Shown here piece by piece: positions 1-10,940 of a stretch of 64,000 nt of DNA. A model generated the notes under the pieces. It was not told the DNA's origin. It did no database searches and saw only the letters and a list, made by a program, of their open reading frames with translations. Each line of letters begins with the position of its first letter. Within the stretch, counting starts at the first letter, position 1. The stretch lies in the NCBI GenBank assembly GCA_028751875.1, contig CM054138.1:37972336-38036335 (forward strand), read 5' to 3'. A program made the translations under genes and the position numbers. The DNA is from Rapana venosa. Lineage: Eukaryota > Mollusca > Gastropoda > Neogastropoda > Muricidae.

Positions 1-499
1 TTGTGATTTGTTTTTCACTATGACTTTTACTTTCACTTTTGAGGTAAAAGGGGAATGCAATCTTATCAATAACCTCCTTCACTGTCAGTTCCTCTTGTCG
101 TCTTTTAGCAAGGTCTGCTGAATTTCTATCTTCAGAGGTGCTCTGCTTCCCATTTTCCTTCCCTGACAAAAGAGACCGGGGTCAAATTTTGGAACAAGTC
201 TTTTGCTCTAGATGTATGCGTCGTCTGTATGGACGAGTTTTTGGAAGCCTCATTAGGTTGTTATGCTGCTTTTGAGTTGACTATTTTTTTTGAATGTGCC
301 TGTGACTCCATTTATCCGATGTGGCTTCACCATTTGATGTGAGCCTATTTCATCGTTGCTTTTAAACTTTTTCTCTCTCTCTCTCTCCCCTCTCCCCTTG
401 GGGGTTCACTTGCACACATCTTCAGTGACAGGCTGTGTCAAAGTGCTCTGTGTTTTGGTGACAAATTACGGTGGTTCTAGGGCCCATTACCTGTAGAAG
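1..499. other. 5' stretch without recognisable gene
   Basis: AT-rich sequence with a short CT microsatellite at about 370-396. It directly precedes the ORF1 remnant of LINE A and may include that element's 5' end. No coding signal or RNA gene was recognised. Confidence 0.5.
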
Positions 500-1190
500 T
501 TGCGAAAATTGCAAGCCCGGGGTCGTGTGGGATTTGCTCCTAGTTCGGACCACCCAAGCGTGACAGCTACCGCCAGAGCTGCCCAGTACCGACCCCCAAG
601 TGATGCCACCTCTTCTCCCACTCATCGACCATCTAACTTGGAGCCCGTCTATTTCAGATGTCCTCAGTATGCTGCACCGCAAATGAACGAGAAATTGGAC
701 AGCTTCAAGGGTGAAATGAGTCAGCTGCGTGAGGAACTTAGGGGAGAGAGAGGGGGAGCAGCTGAGGAGTCTGCGGAAGGAGAACGAGGACCTGGCAAAG
801 AAGGTGGACGACCTGGAGGGAAGATCACGAAGGAACGGAATGCCCAAACTCGCAGGTGAAACAAGCACGGATTGTGAGGGGGTATTGAAAGACTTGATCA
901 CTGACCTGCTGGAACAGTCTGAAGACATTCAGTTTGATCGTGTGAACCGCCTCAACTCCAGGCAAGATTCCCCCAGCAAGGCATGCTGTACGTTCTTCAA
1001 ACAGAAGCAAGTCATCCTGAAGGCAAGACAGAAGTTGAGGGGAACAATAAATGAAGACTTTACCGCACGTGTCCGAAATGTCAGAAGACACCACATCTCA
1101 AGAAGGCACGTGCAGACGGCAAACAGGCTAATTTAGTTTTTGATCATTTGTTTATTGATGGTGGTGATTTCTGTGTTTAGAATAGGGATT
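500..1190 (+). pseudogene. LINE ORF1 remnant (coiled coil plus RNA-binding domain), copy A
   Basis: Two overlapping frames give one ORF1-like protein broken by a frameshift near 730-850. The first frame supplies a charged segment beginning MNEKLDSFKGEMSQLREEL, a likely coiled coil. The second continues with LRKENEDLAKKVDDLEGRSR and then a segment with IQFDRVNRLNS and RQKLRGTINEDF, which resembles the RNA-binding C-terminal half of LINE ORF1 proteins. Such proteins coat the element RNA in the retrotransposition particle. The minus-strand ORF1 near 57.4-58.2 kb has matching blocks (DDQEGRSRQNN, VKFDRVHRINS). The reading continues after a stop at 1135 with LVFDHLFIDGG, the usual ORF1 C-terminal block. 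It is a pseudogene as assembled. Confidence 0.7.
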
Positions 1191-1479
1191 CGGCCGGCCA
1201 GTGGTTAATTTTGTGAGGGTGGTTTAAAGTTAGAAAAAAACTGGGGCACACCCACACCTGCTTTGACAAGTTCTATGACTTGCTTTCCTCACGCGCCCAG
1301 TGTGATGCTAGCTCTGCCTGGTGGACCCAGCGGCAAGTAGCGCTGTTCCTTCCTGGCCAGGTGGCTGGGAATTTGGGAGGGGGATGCACGTGCTTGTGGC
1401 ACAGAGAGGGCAACTGATAATTTTTTAAACATAAACATAAATGATAAAAACCGGAAAATCTTCCCTTTTCTTTTTTGAG

Positions 1480-2120
1480 TTGGAATGTTCATGGTCTGTT
1501 GAACCCAAAAAGTGTGATAAAGAGTTTGTTTCATTCATCCGTTCATTTATTTTGTCTGCTTACTTGAAACGTTTGTTGATTATTTTGAAAAATAGTTGTT
1601 TTGTTGAGTTTTAAGTTGTTCTTGGTATACCCGCTTTTGAAATTGTCAAATCAAGGAGTTATTTGTCTTATTAAAAAAGTCTCTGTAAATATGTAAAAAC
1701 AAATAAAAAAAAGCCCTTCATTACACGTGTGTTTCTGATCAACGCCTTTATTTGGTACTCTGAAAAATTTATTCTTTGTAAAGTACTTATATTCCTCCAG
1801 AGGGTGCGCCTATTATTTACATTGTGATATTGATAACGGAAAATTTTTATGTGATTATTTGATTGATTCAGATGACATGTATATGTGTCATGGGAGACTT
1901 AAATAGCCGAACTTCTAACGCATCTCTTTTTTGCAAGAATTTTTATTTGATGTTGAATTTTCATGTTAGATCGAAATTCTGAGGATGACAAAATTTTGGA
2001 AATATTGTTGCTTAACATGTGCACGGTCCTGGGTCTACACGTTTAAATGACGTTTGTTCTGGGGACTCTGTTGGTCGTTATACTTTTTTTTCTGACGCTG
2101 GTAGTTGTGTGAATTGAATA
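1480..2120 (+). pseudogene. LINE AP-endonuclease domain remnant, copy A
   Basis: Short translated blocks in shifting frames match an apurinic-like endonuclease, the ORF2 domain that nicks target DNA. At 1483-1590 the frames give WNVHGLLNPK-like, FVSFIRSF and LLT-like segments, which correspond to the N-terminal strand and LTET region of copy H. At 1640-1690 there is KLSNQG followed by VICLIKK. At 1745-1900 there are SSRGCAYYL and MGDLN-like segments. At 2020-2110 CTVLGLHV and SGDSVGRYTFFSDAG match the C-terminal endonuclease region of copy H. Many frameshifts are present. The catalytic residues cannot be judged reliably. Confidence 0.6.
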
Positions 2121-2165
2121 ATTTTTTTGTTTCTTGTAATTTATTGATGTCAAAGTGCACTTAGT

Positions 2166-3620
2166 TTGTTCAATTGTTGTCTGAAAGAAGCAGCTGAATG
2201 CATGGAGAAGACTTTTAAAAACAATAGTAGTAAAGTTGGTTTGACAAGGAATGTAGTAAACTTAAGAAATATGTCCGTAATTTGTTGCAAAAATATAGAC
2301 GTACTCTACAAAGAGAAGACAGACTGTTGTTCCAGACGTGAATATAAGCATCTTTTAGAGCGAAAGAAACGAGAATATAACGAGGCTATGGTTGATGAGT
2401 TCTTTCTGGAACAATATGAGCAAACCTTCTTCTTAAAGTAAGCAGCCTTATAACAATAGATATTGATACTTGGCATCAGCATTTTCAAGACAAAAAGATT
2501 CTGTAAATAGTTACTTTGATGAAATAACAAGAATGAAATAAGAGATGCTTGTGAAATTTTTAATCTTTCCAATTTCTATAGATAAAATTTCTTCAACCCC
2601 AAAAGAAAATTTAAAAAAATTAAAATGCAGCAGGTTTTGATGGCATTTTTTGGAAAATTTTTTGAAAAAAATTCTTTTTAGATGTATTTGGGGTTATCAT
2701 TTCTTTGTGATTTTGTTTAATTTTTTGGTCTAAAACCCCTTATTGAATTTCCATTGTAAAAAAAAAGGAAATTTCTGTGTTCAAAACAATTCCCAGAGGA
2801 TATCGTTTGGTAAAAATTCCCCAGTAATATATATAATTAAATTTATAAATCACGGGATTAGAGTTTGGTAAGAAGTTTAATAAATAACAGATTGATTGTT
2901 TGGATTGATTGATTGAACCCTTTAATGGAAAAGAATTAGGAACAAAAAAGGGCCCTTTTTTCCCAATTCTCCCTAAAAAAAAAAACAAACTTTGAAGAAA
3001 TTTTTAAAAAACAAAAAAAACCCAAAAAAAAAAGAAAACGTAAAAACCAAAAAAATGGGGGGAAAACTTCCCTTGAAAAATTTTTAAACCCAAATTTCAG
3101 AAGACTAAATTTGCAAAAAATTATTATAACATTACAAACCCACACCCCACAGACGAATTTCAAGTGGTTTTAAGGGGCAATTTTTAAAAATGTCATTTTT
3201 CCACTTCTTGATTTTGTACGAAAAATTAGTTAAATGAAAGTTTATCATTCCCTTTTTTGACTATAAAAAGGGTTTTTGTTTGCAATAGAGGTTTTAATAG
3301 GGCCCAATTTGGGGGTTTTAAAAAAAAATTGGAAAATTTTGGTAAATTCCCTGTTTTATGAGATGTATAACAGTGGGGAAAGCTAGAATTGGTGTGGGGG
3401 TTCTTTAAATTGTTTTTTAACGAGGGGGATGTATGCAGCCCTGTTTGTTTTCTTTATTTTTAATGAAATAACTAGAGAAGTTCATGAATAGGGGAAAAGG
3501 ATGGGTTTTTTTTTCATGAGATGAAGCCTTAGAATTGTTTATTTTTCTTTTTGTAATGGACTTTTGTTTAATTTTTTAAAAATTTTTAAGTGGGTTTTTA
3601 AAATTTAAATTTAAAATTTT
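2166..3620 (+). pseudogene. LINE ORF2 linker and reverse transcriptase remnant, copy A
   Basis: An open stretch at 2166-2441 encodes a lysine- and arginine-rich linker ending in HLLERKKREYNEAMVDEFF, the segment that joins endonuclease to RT in this LINE group. RT blocks follow in changing frames: a KAAGFDG-like block near 2625, PRGYRLVKIP near 2795 (the NNYRGISL motif damaged), INNRLIVWID near 2885, EMYNS near 3360, GDVCSPVLF-like sequence near 3430 and EITREV near 3470. Runs of A, T and G are lengthened throughout. No intact catalytic ADD box was found here. Confidence 0.6.
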
Positions 3621-3839
3621 TTTTAAAAAAGGGGTTCAGGGAAAACTTAAACTTAAGGTCAATTTAAAGAGGAATATAATTGTTTTCGGGAAAAGGGGGT
3701 TTTATTTGCGCGGAGAAAGATGGCTTTTTAAAAATATTTGGGGACTGTATTTTCCAACCTTTGGTTTTACTTTGTTGTAAAGCCCCTTGGGGGTCGGGAA
3801 AAGACGGTTTTAAAGGCGAAGATAAATAAATTGACCATT

Positions 3840-4650
3840 ATTTATTTGGCTTATTTATGAAATTGTTTGTAACGTACACCCAAATGCAATTTTATGGGGT
3901 TGAAGTATGGGGACTTGATGCAGCATCTTTTCATAGTGAAAAAGTTCATTTATTTGCCCTTAAGAAAAATAATAATCTTGTTATGGAAAAACAAACCCGT
4001 TTCCCCATTGAAATTGTTACAGCTGAAAGGGGGTGTATTGATTTTGGTTAAAACTGTTTATTTTGGGGAAAAGATTCCCCTCGTAAAGCTAATAAAATGT
4101 TATTCTGTTAGATAAAAAGGGGGAAGTCAAAGTTAAAAAAAATTTTTCGAGAAATGATTTTGGTTAGGGTTTTTGGCCAAAGGGGGGTTAAAAATTCCCC
4201 TTTGTCTTACGACTTTTTCGGGGAAACAAATTTGGGTTTGCAGTGGCGGGGATGGCTTACCCCATTAAAAAATTTTGCAGATATAAAAAGTTGCCCCTGT
4301 CAATCCATCACATTTATCCCTTTAATTTAAAAATGAAAAATGGTGGCTTTTGAAAAGAATATTAAAAAAATTTAGATTTCATAACTTTATTTTTTCTCTT
4401 TGTGTTTAGTTCTTTTGAAGACGAAAAAAAACTTTTTTCTATTAAACTTGTTCACTAATTACGGAATTCAGAGGAAGTTTATACCCCAAAAAATTTTTCT
4501 TACATAACCCAATGTTTTCCAAAAGGGGAAATTCAGGGCCCATTATGTGGGGAAATGAAGTTACTAAAAAAACATTTTGTCTTTTTCTATATAAAGCTTT
4601 TTGGGATACGGTTTATCCCCTTTTATTGGGGAAAATAAACTATTAAAACC
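3840..4650 (+). pseudogene. LINE ORF2 C-terminal domain remnant, copy A
   Basis: A frame at 3857-4051 encodes QFYGVEVWGLDAASFHSEK followed by VHLFALKK and TRFPIEIVTA. This is the conserved region after the RT of CR1-like LINEs (tyrosine-glycine, then WGLDAA, then EKVHLFALK). The next frame gives PLVKLIKCYSVR-like sequence. Near 4590 FCLFLYKAFWDT resembles the C-terminal LYFCKAFRIRE block of copy H, so the element probably ends at about 4.65 kb. Homopolymer errors are frequent. Confidence 0.6.
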
Positions 4651-5180
4651 CCAATTTTGCTTTTTTCTATATAAAGCATTTGGACTGGGAAACCCCTTTT
4701 TAAATTTTAAAAAAATTTTTTGTTTTTGGGGGTAAGGTTTTGAAAATTTGTTTTTTTTAAAGTGAATTTTAAATTGTTTATGATGTGTGTGCTTTTTTTT
4801 TTCCCCCTTGCATTAAATTTTTTTCCCCTCTCTTCTTATTGTTCTTTTTGACTTCATTTGTTTTTTTTTTTAAAAAAATTTTTGGGAAAACCCATTTTAA
4901 TCCGTTTTAATTCAATTTTTATGAAAGTTACTAAAAATCTGTTTTTGGTTTGGTTTTACAAAACATGCTGCCCCTAGGTGGTATTGTGTGTTTTATAAAA
5001 AAAAGTGTATGCTTCATTGTTCGGGTCGATGTTGACTAACTTTTGGGTTTTTCTGTTAGATAAGGACATGTTGTAAAGGGAAAAAGAAAATTTTGTATAT
5101 TTGTGTTATGTTGCCCCCGAGGGATCCCCTTTTTAAACCCTTTTTTTGATGTTTTTTGTGGTATTGTTTTGGGTTTGTTG

Positions 5181-5217
5181 TTTCAAGATTCAGCGCTATA
5201 TAAATTCCATACATTGG

Positions 5218-5254
<37 letters not shown>
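5181..5254 (+). repeat. Shared retroposon 3' tail followed by (TAG)n
   Basis: The sequence attcagcgctatataaattc is followed within about 15 bases by twelve tandem AGT/TAG triplets. The same tail, with one difference, precedes a longer (TAG)n array at 62.69-62.80 kb. This arrangement is typical of the 3' end of a SINE or LINE that terminates in a simple repeat. Confidence 0.6.
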
Positions 5255-5255
<1 letters not shown>

Positions 5256-6291
5256 TATTTGAAAGTATACTGGAAGAATGTTTGACTGACTGCTGAAATA
5301 TGATGTGTATTCATTTTTTGTCAGCTGACTTCAATGGGGAAAGTGATTTTAAACCCAAAAAAATCTGTAAATAAAACAATTGATTTAATCCATACAAGCC
5401 AAGTTGTGAGGGCGACCCTTTATTTTGCTTCCCATACATTCAGTTTCCCGGGGCAGTGGGTGTTAATGATTTTTTTCAAAATGTCAAGTGATGTATTTGC
5501 TTTTTCACTTTTAAACCCAGTTGATTTTCGGGATCATATGCCTGTAGAACTTTGTTTACCCTGATGGGGAAAAACCAAATGTCTTTTAATAAAAACCCTT
5601 AACGATAAAATTTTTTGGGGGGGAAAAAAAAAGGAAAGGGTTTATTTCTTTTAATGAAAAGTAAAGGAAACTAAAAATTTGTTAGAATAAGTTTTAAGTC
5701 TTTTTGACCATAATACTGCCGAAGCTTTAAAACCTTTTTCAATCATTTTTGGATCTTTAATGCTGTTTTTTTATGACAAAAAAATTTTTAGAGCCAAAAA
5801 ACAGCCCCGATGGATGGTGGATGGTATGATATTTAAAGGCAAAAAGGGCAGGAAAAACGTAAACTTTTTAAAAAAGTTAGTGGACAGAAGGTGATGTAGA
5901 AAGCCAAACATGCTTTTTGCGTTGCAGAAGGGGAAAAAAAACATGTTAAAGTTTAAAGGGGGAAAAAAGAAAAATAATAATGCATTGTTAGTTTAAGTCT
6001 TGTCACAGTTTGAGATAAAAGCAGTTTGAAAAAAATGTGCGCAAATTTTTTATTTAAAAGAAATTTTTTAGTAAACAGTTAAGGAATGGTATTTATTTCA
6101 AAATTTTACTTAAAAAAGGAAAAAAATGAAGATCATGAAACCTTTTGATGATTGATGTTTTTTAAATGCCCGTTTTAAAAAAGAAGAGGTCATCTAAAAT
6201 TTAAGTATGAAACAATAGTTTTAAAAAGTTAGATGTGTTTCAAAAGGGGACAGATTTTTAGTTTTTGGGGGGTTTGCTCATGGGGGCCCCT

Positions 6292-6530
6292 TTGATCGAG
6301 TGGTTTAGGTGGTAACTCGTAAATTCCAGGGGTCGCGGTTCGGTGTTGGTTTGGGGGAAAAAACACTTTACCCCTTTTTTCCCCTCACTCCCCCCAAGGT
6401 TTTACGTGGGTCCAGCTCTGCGGGGGAAAGTATTGGCAAACCCAGACTAGCGTCCTGTCACGGGGGGTGGGGGAAAAAAACCATCATTTCGTTAACGTCC
6501 CAGAAACGGGAAAAGCCCCGGCTCTAGGGG
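6292..6530 (+). mobile_element. tRNA-derived SINE-like element, distorted copy
   Basis: The start reads gatcgagtggtttaggtgg and then, about 30 bases on, gtcgcggttcggtgttgg. These look like the A and B boxes of a tRNA-type RNA polymerase III promoter with extra bases in the runs. A downstream body contains ggcaaacccagactagcg. The sequence is affected by homopolymer lengthening, so the boundaries are uncertain. Confidence 0.45.
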
Positions 6531-6534
6531 CCCT

Positions 6535-6775
6535 TTTGGTGGTCATTGGTCGGGGAAATCGTTTTCCCTCCCAAGTTAACCCGGGTTTTCCAGAGGGGTT
6601 TTCCAAAATTGGTGGGTGACCGTTTGCGGGGGCCTTGGCTTCGTACATTTTCCCCCAGTTCTTTCCGGGTTTGCCCTTTTTTAGGGTCAAAAGAAGGTAC
6701 CCCGCGAGGGGAGGGAGGGGCCCGGCCCCCCTTATTACCGGGGGAGCCTCGCCCCCTAGGCCCTTTAAATATGGG
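6535..6775 (+). mobile_element. tRNA/5S composite SINE, distorted copy
   Basis: Read with stretched runs, this segment follows the clean SINE at 40457-40748: gtggtcattggtcgggg for the tRNA-like start, aagttaacccgggttttcc for the 5S-like start, then ggtgggtgaccgtttgcg, ccttggcttcgtac and tttagggtcaaaagaagg. It is the same family on the opposite strand. Confidence 0.55.
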
Positions 6776-8219
6776 GTTTTGGGGACCCCTTTCCCCTTTT
6801 ATTTTGGGGGTTAAAAAAAGGGTGACGTTTGAAAGCCCAATTTTTTTTCCCTTATTAAATCAATGAGTTTGCTACTGAGGTTATTAAAAAGGGAAAAGAC
6901 TGGGGGGCCCATTCCCCCCTTTTTAAATAGCGATTATTTGAACTCTTCATTTCGAAAAATAAAAGAAAAAAAAAAAGAGGGGGGCCCAGGAAAATTTTTT
7001 AAAAAATGAGGGCCCCAAAATTGTATTGTTTTTAAAAGCTTCTTTTTCCCAAAAAGGTTTTTTTTCCCAAAAAAAAATGGAAGAAGGCACTTTTCTTCTT
7101 TGTCAAAAAACGTGTTTAATTAATCCCCCCTAATTTATAGGGCATTACTTTAAGTGACTTTAGTGAAAGATTATAAAATTTTAAACCGGTTATGTTATAA
7201 ACCAACGTTTAAAAGGGAAGGGTTTTGAGGAAAAAAAATACCCATGGAAAAACATCAAGCGGGTTTTTAAAAAGGAAATTATTAAAATTACGATACATGT
7301 TACTTTGTTGTCTTTTTCAAAAACAGTTCTTTGTAAAAAGGGAAAATTTAAATATGTACCCCTTCATTTTTTTTGAAAAGGGCTTTGATTCTTGGTTTAT
7401 TCTTTGGAAGATTTCAAAAAAAAAAAAAAAGGAAAAAAGGGGTTAAAATTTTTAAAACTGTATAAAAATTAGGTCCCAATAGTGTTTTAAGGGTTAAAGT
7501 TAGATGTGGTTAAAAAACAGAAGAAAAAAGGGGGGTTGTACATCGGTGAAAAACCACAAGGTGGGGTTTGTGCCCCCAACCAATTTTATTTTAGCCCCAA
7601 CCCCAAAATTTTTTTTCCCTTTATTCATCAATGAGATTGCTACTGGGGGTTATTGAATATTTAATAACGATTTCTTGAACTCTGCTTTTTGTTTTTTTAG
7701 GAGATAAAAACATTTTTGGGTTTTTACAAAGGAAAAACTAAAAAATTTTTACAAAAAAAGCGCATATTTCTATGGATTTGCCCGGTAAATTAGATAAAAG
7801 AAAAATTAATTGTATTTAAAAAAGGTGGCCATTTTCAGCGGGGAAACAGGGGAAATTTTTTGGGTTGTTGAAAAGCTGTGAAAAAGAATAAAAATATTTA
7901 GGTATATTATTTTTACAAGACTTGTTTAAAATTTAGCATGTAACGCCCTTATTTAGTAAAGCCAAAAATGCGGTCATTTGATCGTGAAAAAAACTCGATC
8001 CTGAAAGACAGCTTTTTGGAATTGTTTTAAAACTGTTTGATTCACAGGTTGCCCCTTATTGCATTGTAGGGGGGCAAAAATTTTGGGGGTTGGATTTTTG
8101 CAGTTCGCCCCAGTGTAAACAAGTTTGCATTGAAAAAAGTTTTTGGGGGGGAAAAGGGAACCAAAAATGATTTGGGGTTTTAAGGGTTTTGGGAAACGAA
8201 CAGATACCCTATTTATATC

Positions 8220-10901
8220 AAATTGTTTTTTTTTTTTTTAAAAAAAAATTTAATTATTTTTAAAAATTTTAAAATTTATTAAAAAATTTTTAAAAAAATT
8301 TAAAAATTTTTTAGGTTTTTTAAAAATGGTTTTGGGGTTTTTGGGGGTTTTTGGGGGGGTTTTTAAAAAAACAAAAAATTTTTTTTAAAAAAAAAACCTT
8401 TTTTTTTTTAATTTTTTGGGTTTTTTAAAAAAACTTTAAAAAAATTTTTTCCCCCCAAAAAAATTTTTTTCCAAAAAAATTTTTAAACCCAAAAAAACCT
8501 TTTAAAAAAACCCCCAAAAAAAAAAAATTTTTTTTTTTTTTAAAAAAAACTTTATTTTTAAAATTAAAAATTTTGGGGGGTTTTAAAAAATTTTAAAAAT
8601 TTTTAAAAATTTTTTTTAAAACCAAAAATTTTAAAAAGGCCCCCAAAAAAATATAATTTTAAAAAACAAAACCCCCCCCCCCCCCCCAAAAAAAAAAAAA
8701 AACCCCCCAAAAAACCCCCCTTTTTTTTAAAACCCCCCAAAAAGGGGGCCCCCCCCAAACCCCCCCTTTTGGGGGCCCAAGGGGCCCAAATGGGCCCCCA
8801 AATTTTTTGGGGGGGGGGGTTTTCCCTGGGCCCCCCCCTTTTTTTTTTTTTTAAATTTTTCCCGGGGGGAAAAATTTTTTTTTCCCCCCCCCCCTTTTTT
8901 CCCCGGGGCCCCCTTTTTTCCCCCCCTTTTTTTTTCCCTTTTTTTTTGGGGAACCCCCCAAGGCTTTTTTTTTAAGGGTTTGGGGATGTTTAACCCCCGG
9001 GGGAATTATTTAAAGGGGTTTTGGGGGCCAAGGAGGGTTTTTTTTTTAAAAAAGGGGGGGAAAAAATTTTAATTTTTCCCCCTTTTTTCCCCCTTTTTTT
9101 AAAAGGGGGGTTTTTTTCCCCTTTTTTCCCCTCTTTTTTTTTTGGGGGGGGGGTTTTTTAAGGTTTGGAAATTTTCTTTTCCTTTCTTGGTTTTCCCAAC
9201 CTTTTGGGTTGGGGGTTTTTTTTGGGGGGTTTTTCAAAAAATTTTTTTAAAAAAATTTTTCCCTAAAAGGGGGGTTTTTTTAAAAAAAATTTTTTTTCCC
9301 AAAATTTTTAAAAAAAAAACTTTTTTTAAAAAAATTTTCCCTTTTTTTTTAAAAAAAAAAAAAAATTTTTTTTAAAAAAAAAAAAAAAATTTTAAAAAAT
9401 TTTTTTTTTTTTGGGAAAAAACCCCCTTTTTTTTGGGGGGGTTTTTTTTTTTTTTTTTTTTCCCCTTTTTTTTTGGGGTTTTTTAATTTTTAAAAACCCC
9501 AAATTTGTTTTTTTTTTTTTTCCCCCCTTTTTTAAAAAAAGGGGGCCCCCCCCCTTTCCCCGGGGCCCCTTTTTTGGGGGGGTTTTAAAAAAATTTTTTT
9601 CCTCCGGGGAAAGGGGGGCCCCCCAATTTTTCCGGGGCCCAACCCCCCGGGGGAAAAAAACCCCCCCGGGGGGGGGGGTTTTTTTTGGGGAAAAAAACCC
9701 CCCCCCAAAAAAATTTTTTTTAAAACCCCCGGGGGTTTTTTCCCCGGGGGGGTTTTTTAAAATTTTTTGGGGGTTAGGGGAAAAAAGGGGGGGGCCCAAA
9801 AAATTTTTTTTAAGGTTTTAAAGGAAATTTTTTTTAAAAATTTTTTGGGGGGGTTTTTTTGGGGGGCCCCCCAACCTTTTTTAGGGCCTTAAAAAGGGAA
9901 AAAAACTTTTTGGGGGCCCCAAACCCCTTAAAATCCCTTCCCCTTTTTGGAATTTTTTTTCCCCCCCCCTTTTTTTTTTTGGGGGGGGGGGGGTTTTTTT
10001 TTTTTCCCCCCCCGGGGGGGGGGGGGTTTTTTTTTTTGGTTTTTTTGGGGGGGGGGGGGGAAGGGGGGGAAAAAATTTTTTTTTTTTTTTTTTTTTTTTT
10101 GGGTTTTTTGGGGTTTTTTAAAATTTAAAAGGTTTTTAAAATTTTTTTTTTTTTTTTTTTTTTGGGGGGGGTTTTTTTTAAAAAATTTTCTTTTTGTTTT
10201 TTTTTAAAAAATTTTTTTGGGGGGGGGTTTTTTTGGGGGGGGGAAAAAAAAAATTTTAAATTTTAAATTTTTAAAAAACCGGAAAAAAAAAAAAAAAAAA
10301 ACCCTTTTTAAAAAATTTTTTAAAGGGTTTTTTTTTAAAAAAAAAAAAAACCCTTTTTAAAAAAAAAACCCCCCCTTTCCTTTTTTAAAAATTTTTTCCC
10401 AAAAAGGGGGCCCCCCCCAAAAAAATTTTTAAAAAATTTTTCCCTTTTTTTTAAAAAATTTTTTTTTTTTTTTTTTTAAAAAAAATTTCCCAAAATTTAA
10501 AAAAAATTTTTTTTTTAACCCCAAAAAATTTTTTTTTAAAAAAAAAAAAAAAAAAAAACCCTTTTTTTTTTTTTTTTTAAAAAAAAAAATTTTTCCCTTT
10601 TTTAAAAAAAAATTTTTTTTAAAATTTTTTTTTTTTTTTTTTCTTTTCCCCCTTTTTTTTTTGGGTTTGGGGAAAAAAATTTTTTTTTTTAACCGGGGGG
10701 GGAAAAAATTTTTTTTTTTAAAAAAAAATTTTTTGGGGTTTTTTTTTTTTCTTTTAATTTAAAAAAATTTTTTTTTTTAAATTTTTGGGGGGGGGGAAAA
10801 ATTTTAAACCCCCTTTTTTCCCTTTTTTTTTTTTTTGGTGGTTTTGGGGGGGCCCCCAAAAAAAATTTTTTTTTTTCCCCCAAAAATTTTGGGGTTTTCC
10901 C

Positions 10902-10940
<39 letters not shown>

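Larger units (their letters stand above)
500..4650 (+). mobile_element. CR1-like LINE retrotransposon, degenerate copy A
   Basis: Fragments in the order expected for an APE-type non-LTR retrotransposon lie on one strand: a coiled-coil ORF1 (500-1190), an AP endonuclease (about 1480-2120), a basic linker (2166-2441), RT blocks (about 2590-3620) and a C-terminal domain (3840 to about 4650). Several blocks align by eye to the minus-strand element at 53.7-58.4 kb, for example GRYTFFSDAG here against GRYTYISDGG there, and LLERKKREYN in the linker. From about 2.6 kb the copy is increasingly disrupted by lengthened homopolymers, so true decay cannot be told from sequence error. Both ends are approximate; no target-site duplication was found. 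Confidence 0.75.
2600..8220. other. Progressively homopolymer-distorted sequence
   Basis: From about 2.6 kb rightward, runs of A, T, G and C of 4 to 8 bases become steadily more common while recognisable LINE and SINE blocks can still be followed. Apart from LINE A, the tail repeat at 5.18 kb and the SINEs at 6.3-6.8 kb, nothing is identifiable (4650-5180, 5260-6290, 6780-8220). The gradual onset fits falling base-call quality along a read better than biology. Confidence 0.75.

Noticed and set aside
457..486. A possible decayed 2A site in LINE A (FGD followed by a gap and GP)
   Set aside because: Only the leading Gly-Asp and trailing Gly-Pro can be matched and the frame contains a stop. The similarity is too weak to claim.
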